Below, in pieces: positions 58,637 through 64,000 of a DNA stretch of 64,000 bases. The notes under the pieces are model-generated. The model ran no database searches and was not told the DNA's origin. It saw only the letters and a program-made list of their open reading frames with translations. The DNA comes from Ochotona curzoniae (Eukaryota; Chordata; Mammalia; Lagomorpha; Ochotonidae), in the NCBI RefSeq assembly GCF_017591425.1, contig NW_024466459.1:3968001-4032000 (forward strand), given 5' to 3'. A program made the translations under genes and the position numbers. The stretch's first letter is position 1. Each line of letters begins with the position of its first letter.

Positions 58637-58932
58637 TTTTTTTTAAGTAATTGTTTATTTTTGTTTAAAAAGCCGAATTACAGAGAGCAAAGGAAAGATC
58701 CGTCTACTGGTTTACTCCCCAAGTGGACACAACAGCTCGAGCTGGGCTGGTCCAAACAGAAGCCAGGAACTTCTTCCAAGTCTCCCATGTGGGTACAGGG
58801 ACCTCCTGTGCTTTCCTAGGCACATTAGCAGTGAACTGGATTGGGAGTAGAGCAGCAGAGCTTGAACCTGTGACCACATAGCATGTTGGCGCTACAGACT
58901 GATGCTTAACCTTCCACACTATGGCACAGACC
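58637..58932 (-). repeat. CSINE, older subtype
   Basis: 'ttttttttaagtaattgtttatttttg' to 'ccacactatggcacagaccc'. Confidence 0.85.
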
Positions 58933-58965
58933 CTGATCTACCTCCCTGCCTCCCAGCTTAACTTT

Positions 58966-59314
58966 GTTTTGTCTTGCTTTGCTTTTTTTTTTAACATTAA
59001 TTTTTTACTGGAAGTTAGATATACAGAGAGGAGAAGAGATAGAGAATAAGATCTTCCGTTCGATGATTCATTCCCCAAGTGACCGCAACAGCTGGAGCTG
59101 TGCCAATCCGAAGCCAGGAGCCCAGAACCTCTTCCGGGTCTCCCACGTAGGTGCAGGGTCCCAAGGCTTTGGGCCATCTTCAACAGCTTTGCCAAGTAGG
59201 CCAAGCAGGGAGCTGGATGGGAAAAAGGGGCCGCAGGGATTAGAACCGGTGCCCATATGGGATCACGGCACCTGTAAGGCGAGCACTTTAGGCACTAGGC
59301 TACCATGCCAGGCC
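58966..59314 (-). repeat. CSINE, young subtype, with target-site duplication
   Basis: Flanked by CCCAGCTTAACTTT (58952-58965) and CCCAGCTTGACTTT (59315-59328). Confidence 0.94.
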
Positions 59315-59530
59315 CCCAGCTTGACTTTTTTAATAGGCCACTCTTTTGCCACTAAAAACTTTTAGTCAAATGTGATTGGTTTTCTTCCCAGGTCCCCTAG
59401 GCAAATATTTCCTTTTTGTTTAGTTCTACTATGGGTAAGATAATTAGCTTACTGTAGAAAAGGAAAGTCTAAGATTCACCTTCTTGTGTAACTTAAAGTA
59501 TTTTTCTGGTTATTAAGAACTAGCACATTA

Positions 59531-59879
59531 CGGGCCCGGCGTCGTGGCCTAGTGGCTAAAGTCCTCGCCTTGAAAGCGCCGGGATCCCATATGGGTGCCG
59601 GTTCTAATCCCAGCAGCTCCACTTCCCATCCAGCTCCCTGCTTGTGGCCTGGTAAAGCAGTTGAGAATGGCCCAAAGCCTTGGGTTCCTGCACCCTTGTG
59701 GGAGACCCAGAAGAAATTCCTGGCTCCTGGCTTTGGATTGGCATAGCATAGCATCAGCCGTTGCGGTCACTTGGGGAGTGAATCATTGGACGGAAGATCT
59801 TCCTCTCTGTCTCTTCTCTCTGTATATCTGACTTTGCAATAAATAAATAAATCTTTAAAAAGAATTTCTTAAAAACAAA
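59531..59879 (+). repeat. CSINE, young subtype, with perfect 16-bp target-site duplication
   Basis: AAGAACTAGCACATTA at 59515-59530 and 59880-59895 flanks a full-length copy that starts 'cgggcccggcgtcgtggcctagtgg'. Confidence 0.96.
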
Positions 59880-60773
59880 AAGAACTAGCACATTAAGCAT
59901 AATAGAAGAAAATAATGATTAAATGTGATACAGAGCGTGTGCACCGTAGCCTGCTCCTGCACCGTGGCATTCCTGCCCTCGGGAAAGCTTCTCAGGTGAT
60001 AGCCGCAAGGGCATCTGGGAACGTGGGTGGCGAAGGGGCCGATGGGGCCCCGGGCTGGCTCGGGTGTGGTGTGATTGCACGTGTGGACCAGAGCTAACAG
60101 CGGGGTCACTAGGCTACCTCACCTGGGTCCTGTTGCTTAGTTTCTTAATGGAAAGTGTAAGCAGTGCTGGTTAGGTAGGTGGGACAGTTGTGTGGTAGTG
60201 AAATGAATACCCCACAGCTTCCCAGTTTCTATAAATAGTTTTAACACTGTCAGCATTAATACAACTTCCTGTAATGACCAGTCTGTCTTCCCAATTCCTG
60301 AAACCAAAAGATGTTCTCTTTTGGTCATGGCTCCTCGGGTTCGGCTTAGTTTTTCTTCCGCTAGTAATACAGTCTGCTTGCCAGAGTTAGGCTTCTGCCC
60401 TCTGATGGATGGGCAGCTTATTCATAAGGCAGCATCTCCTGTCAGTCTGCATAACAAAGGAACTGTTCCGATCGAGGTTTGGCCTGTGAAAAGGAGTGTG
60501 AGCCAAGTAAAACCAGAAGCTTTGTTATGGCTTAAGTAGTGATTTATGCTGCAACAGTTGTTTGAAATACAAAATAATCAATCATTTGTTGATTCTTTAA
60601 CACTTATTTGGACTTGAGTTAAAAAGCTAATTGCTGCTCTCACATAAAATGCTGTATTTGTGTTGAAGCCAAGCAGTGGGGCCTCGATGGGGGAAGCCGG
60701 TGTGATCTGTTGTCGTTGCAGGTGGTTTAACCTGCATCACAGCACTGGCCTCGTAGTTTAAAGTTTAGGTGTT

Positions 60774-61095
60774 GCACCAGGGCTGTGTTGTAGCAGCGTT
60801 AGCTGGTTCAGCGTCTGTTGGCATCCCATGTGAGTCTAAGTTCGAGTCACAGCTGCTCTGTTTCTGATCCAGCTCCCTGCTGACGTACCTGGGAAAGCCC
60901 TGGAGGATAGCCTGCGTGCTTGGGCCCCTGCACCACGTGGGAGACGCAGGTGCAGCTCCAGGCTCCTGGGTTTGGCCAGGGCTGTATTCATTTGGAGAGC
61001 AAACTAGAGATGGAAGATTTTTCCCTGCCTCTATTATCTCTCCCTCTCTATAACTCTGCCTTTCAAATAGATAAATCCTTTAAAAAGAAAGGAAA
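60774..61095 (+). repeat. CSINE, older subtype
   Basis: 'accagggctgtgttgtagcagcgttagc' to 'tttcaaatagataaatcctttaaaaag'. Confidence 0.83.
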
Positions 61096-61257
61096 AAAAA
61101 CAAAAGTTTACATCTCTATAGGTAAATTTTCTTTCGGAAAATTTGCTGTCAGTGATTATATTTTATGCAATCCTTGGAAACCTAGAGCTAGAGTGTTATT
61201 CTGAAAACAGGATGTTTGGCAAATACATAGTTTCCCTTTTCAGTATTTTCTTTGTAA

Positions 61258-61506
61258 AATGTGTTTGAGAGAGAGAATGTTCCCATCCACTGGTTTATTC
61301 CCCGACTTAGAGCTCTGGCTGGGCTGGCTGCCACTGCGAGCCTGCAAGTCTGAAAGCTGGAACCGAGTTCCTGGAGTCACTTCTCTATCTCCCAAGGTCT
61401 GCCGAGCAGGCAGCTAGAGCCAGGAGATGGAGCAGGTGCTAAACCTGGGTACATTTTATAACACACAGCATCTTAACCTGCATCTGGCCACTGGGTCAAA
61501 TGCCCA
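61258..61506 (-). repeat. CSINE, old and diverged
   Basis: 'tgagagagagaatgttcccatccactggtttattccccg' to 'cttaacctgcatctggcc'. Confidence 0.65.
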
Positions 61507-61791
61507 TGCTGCATACAGTTTTAATGCAGCTGTGGGGACCTGCACGTGCACACGCAGACATGCATGTAGGTGAATCAATCAATGTTGCATTTTGTTGATG
61601 TTATCAGACTCTTTTCTGGTGGGTAATTGTTGGGCAGTGAGTTAGTCAGCCCCGTGATGTTGCAGAGGGATTGTAAAACTCACTGTTGCTCTCAGTATTA
61701 GTTTCTTGTTGCTAAACATCTGTTTTCTGTATAAATATGAAGGCTGAAATTTACTGATTCATTTTGCTCAGTGTAATGCAGTCTAACTAGT

Positions 61792-62069
61792 GTTTTTAAG
61801 GTTTATTTATTTGGAGAGTTACAGAGGAAGGGAGAGACAGAAAGACGGGTCTTTCTTCCGTAGAGTTCATTCCCCAAATGGCCGCAAGGGGCCAAGCCGG
61901 AGCTGGGCGCTTCACCTGGCTCTCATGGAACTTGGATCACTGCTTTCCCAGGTGCGTCAGGCAGGGAGCTGGATCTAAAGCAGAGAAACGGGGACTTGAA
62001 CCATTGCCCACATGGAATGCTGATGCTGCAGATGACAAATTAAGCCACTTTGCCACAACATCGGCCACT
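61792..62069 (-). repeat. CSINE, older subtype
   Basis: 'gtttttaaggtttatttatttggagag' to 'gccacaacatcggcc'. Confidence 0.82.
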
Positions 62070-62214
62070 TACTTAAAGTTTTAATGTGATGACCTCAATT
62101 TGATGTGTTTTTCTGCTTTGCTGTGGGGTAAAGTGGACCAAGACAGGCAGCCCAGCCGGAGCTTCTCTGTGTTTCTGTCTCTACAGCTGTAAAACAAGGT
62201 TGATTGTGAGAACT

Positions 62215-62518
62215 TTTTTAAAAAGGTTTATTTTACTTATTTGAAAGGCAGAGTGATTTGGATAGAGAAATCATTTCTCCATTGCTTCACAAGAGGCTGC
62301 AGATGGTCCATTCCAAAGCCAGGGGCCCCAGGCTTTAACCAGGTTCCCACATGGGTGCCAGGACCCTGAGTACAAGGGCCGTCCTCCGCTGCCTTCCCAG
62401 ACACCTGGGCAGTGAAGCGTGCTGGCAGTGCGGCAGCCAGGACTTGAACCAACACTGCCGTTTGGATTGCTGGTACTGCAGGTGCCAGCTTCGCTTATGG
62501 CACCTAATGCTGGCCCAG
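62215..62518 (-). repeat. CSINE, older subtype
   Basis: 'ttttttaaaaaggtttattttacttatttgaaaggcag' to 'cacctaatgctggccca'. Confidence 0.85.
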
Positions 62519-62723
62519 GGAGAACTGTTCTCACCAATTATGAGGGTTACCTGAGATAATCCGTGTGATGCCCTTGGCACAGTAGCAGCCAAGCTTTAAA
62601 CCATATTACTAGTATTAGCTATTAGTATTCCTAATGTGTGGAGTGTACTTAGGTATCCTTTAAAGAACATGCACCTAAATGGCCAGTAGCTTAAATGTTC
62701 AGTAGCTTAAAAATGAGGTGTTA

Positions 62724-62994
62724 GGGCTGGCATGGTGGCATGGTGAATAAAGCTGCCACCTGTGATGCCGGCATCCCATGTGGTGTTCCCACGGCTCCAC
62801 CTCCACTGCAGCTCCTTGCTAATGGTCTGGAAAAAGTGGGCCTAGGTGCTTGGACTCTGTCACCAACATGGGAAACCCAAAAGCAACTCTTGGCTCCTGA
62901 TTGGCGGGGCTGAGTACCAGCCACTGGCAGCCATCTGGGTGGATGAGCTCTGCCTCCTGTCTCTGACTTTCAAATTAATAAATAAATCTCTGCC
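62724..62994 (+). repeat. CSINE, older subtype
   Basis: 'agggctggcatggtggcatggtgaataaagc' to 'caaattaataaataaatctc'. It abuts an L1 fragment. Confidence 0.85.
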
Positions 62995-62995
62995 A

Positions 62996-63130
62996 AGAAA
63001 TGTGGCACATGCACGATACAATGTTGGCCAGCTACAAAAAAGCAAAATCCTGGCATTGACAACAGAATGGGTTAACTGGAGATGACAGCTAAGTGGAATA
63101 AGCCAGACACAGCCCCCCAAAAAAGTTAAT
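62996..63130 (+). mobile_element. L1 ORF2 3' fragment
   Basis: 'atgtggcacatgcacgatacaatg', 'aaaatcctggcattgacaaca' and 'taagtggaataagccagacaca' follow the end of L1 ORF2 (tgtggtacatatacacaatg .. aagtgaaataagccaggcaca). It lies directly after a plus-strand SINE. Confidence 0.72.
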
Positions 63131-63186
63131 ATATAGATAGATACACTATTATAGTTTTGATGATATTAAAATTTACTGTATATGAG

Positions 63187-63520
63187 GGGCTGGTGCAGTG
63201 GCATAGTAGGCTTACCCTCTGATTGAAAGTGCTGGCATCTCATGTGGGTGCCAGTTTGTGTCCCTGCAGCTTTGCTTCCGATCCAGCTCCCTGCTGATGT
63301 ACCTGGGAAAGCAGTGGAGGGTGGCCGGAAGCCTTGGGTCTCTGGATCCACATAGAAGGTTGGGAAGAGGCTCCTGGCGCCCAGCTCCTGATCAGCTCAA
63401 CTCTGGCCATTTCAGCCGTTTGGGCAGTGAACCAGCAGATGGAGGACTTTACTCTGTGTCTCCTTCTCTCTCTAGAAAATCTGCCTTTCAAATTAAAAAT
63501 AAATAGGCCTTTAAAAAGTT
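63187..63520 (+). repeat. CSINE
   Basis: 'ggggctggtgcagtggcatagtagg' to 'caaattaaaaataaataggccttt'. Confidence 0.88.
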
Positions 63521-63683
63521 TGCTATGTATGAACAAAATTGGCTTCTTTTCCATTGATTATTGCTTACAGCTCTTGGCCTGTATTCCTGACAGACTGTGG
63601 TCTTCACCTCTCACTTGCTGAACTCTCGGTGAAGCTTGAGGCTTTGACTGCAGGCTACGTTAAGAATACATTCAGAAATTAAG

Positions 63684-63935
63684 TGGGTAAAGGTGCCTCC
63701 TGACGTGCTGGCATCCCATTTGGCACCTGTTGGAGGGTTCCGGAGCTGGCTGCTCTGCGTCTGGTCCAGCTCTCTGCTGTGTGCCTGGCAAGCAGTGGAG
63801 GATGGCCTGTGGCCTTGGGTTCTGGAAGACGCGGGCCTGGCCCTGGCAGTGGAGAACATCTGGCGACTTCGCACTTTCTGTCTGTCCTTCCTCTCTAATT
63901 CTGACTTGGAGATAAATCAGTCTTCAAAAGAAAAT
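63684..63935 (+). repeat. CSINE, diverged
   Basis: 'gtgcctcctgacgtgctggcatcccatttggcacc' to 'gacttggagataaatcagtctt'. Confidence 0.72.
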
Positions 63936-64000
63936 CAGAAATAATGGCTTAGAGTTGTATCTGTGAACACCTTTTTAAACAGGCAAAAGCATTTCCTCAT

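Larger units (their letters stand above)
55632..64000 (+). other. GNA13: GNA13 intron 2, 5' part
   Basis: The intron starts with donor GTAAGA and runs off the right edge. It carries eleven SINE copies and an L1 fragment, listed separately. The stretches 55650-56560, 56932-58630 and 59896-60770 hold no gene or named repeat apart from short L2/MIR-like tails near 57010-57055 and 57370-57420. No sequence resembling GNA13 exon 3 (GESVKYFLDN..) is present. Confidence 0.9.

Overview
The window is vertebrate nuclear DNA, almost certainly from a lagomorph. It holds parts of two spliced mammalian genes, more than 50 copies of one tRNA-related SINE (the lagomorph C-repeat, CSINE), solo retroviral LTRs, L1 and MIR fragments, and two CpG islands. 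The SINE form (a head that reads roughly 'gggcccggc..tggctaaagtcctcgccttg' and a tail ending AATAAAAATAAATAAATCTT) fits pika (Ochotona) better than rabbit, as I recall those consensus sequences. The genus is therefore an inference.

Genes. On the minus strand, 2614-2710 and 13853-13909 are coding exons 2 and 1 of RGS9, the photoreceptor/striatal GTPase-activating protein for transducin-type G-alpha subunits. The rest of RGS9 lies to the left of the window. On the plus strand, 52826-53108 and 55405-55631 are coding exons 1 and 2 of GNA13 (G-alpha-13), and the rest lies to the right. The two genes are head to head, with start codons about 38.9 kb apart. I see no other protein-coding gene, no tRNA and no CRISPR array. 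The many other open frames are antisense or out-of-frame readings of SINEs, CpG islands and microsatellites.

Layout. 1-2613 is RGS9 intron 2, holding a solo LTR nested in a SINE. 2711-13852 is RGS9 intron 1, with an LTR, an L1 tail and a MIR at the promoter-distal end and an almost SINE-free 6 kb next to the promoter. About 13720-14215 is the RGS9 CpG-island promoter, with an NF-Y CCAAT box and a textbook CTCF core. 14216-52080 is intergenic and densely packed with SINEs and LTRs. It contains a shortened second copy of the RGS9 promoter segment at about 24271-24387 that keeps the CTCF core. 52080-53600 is the GNA13 CpG island. 53109-55404 is GNA13 intron 1, free of recognisable repeats. 55632-64000 is the start of GNA13 intron 2, again rich in SINEs.

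No new enzymatic or defence system is visible. The observations most worth following are the duplicated CTCF-bearing promoter fragment between two divergent signalling genes, several LTR-in-SINE nestings with readable target-site duplications, a 37-nt fragment of the U2 snRNA 5' end, a fold-back SINE chimera, and a cluster of unusual residues in GNA13 exon 2.
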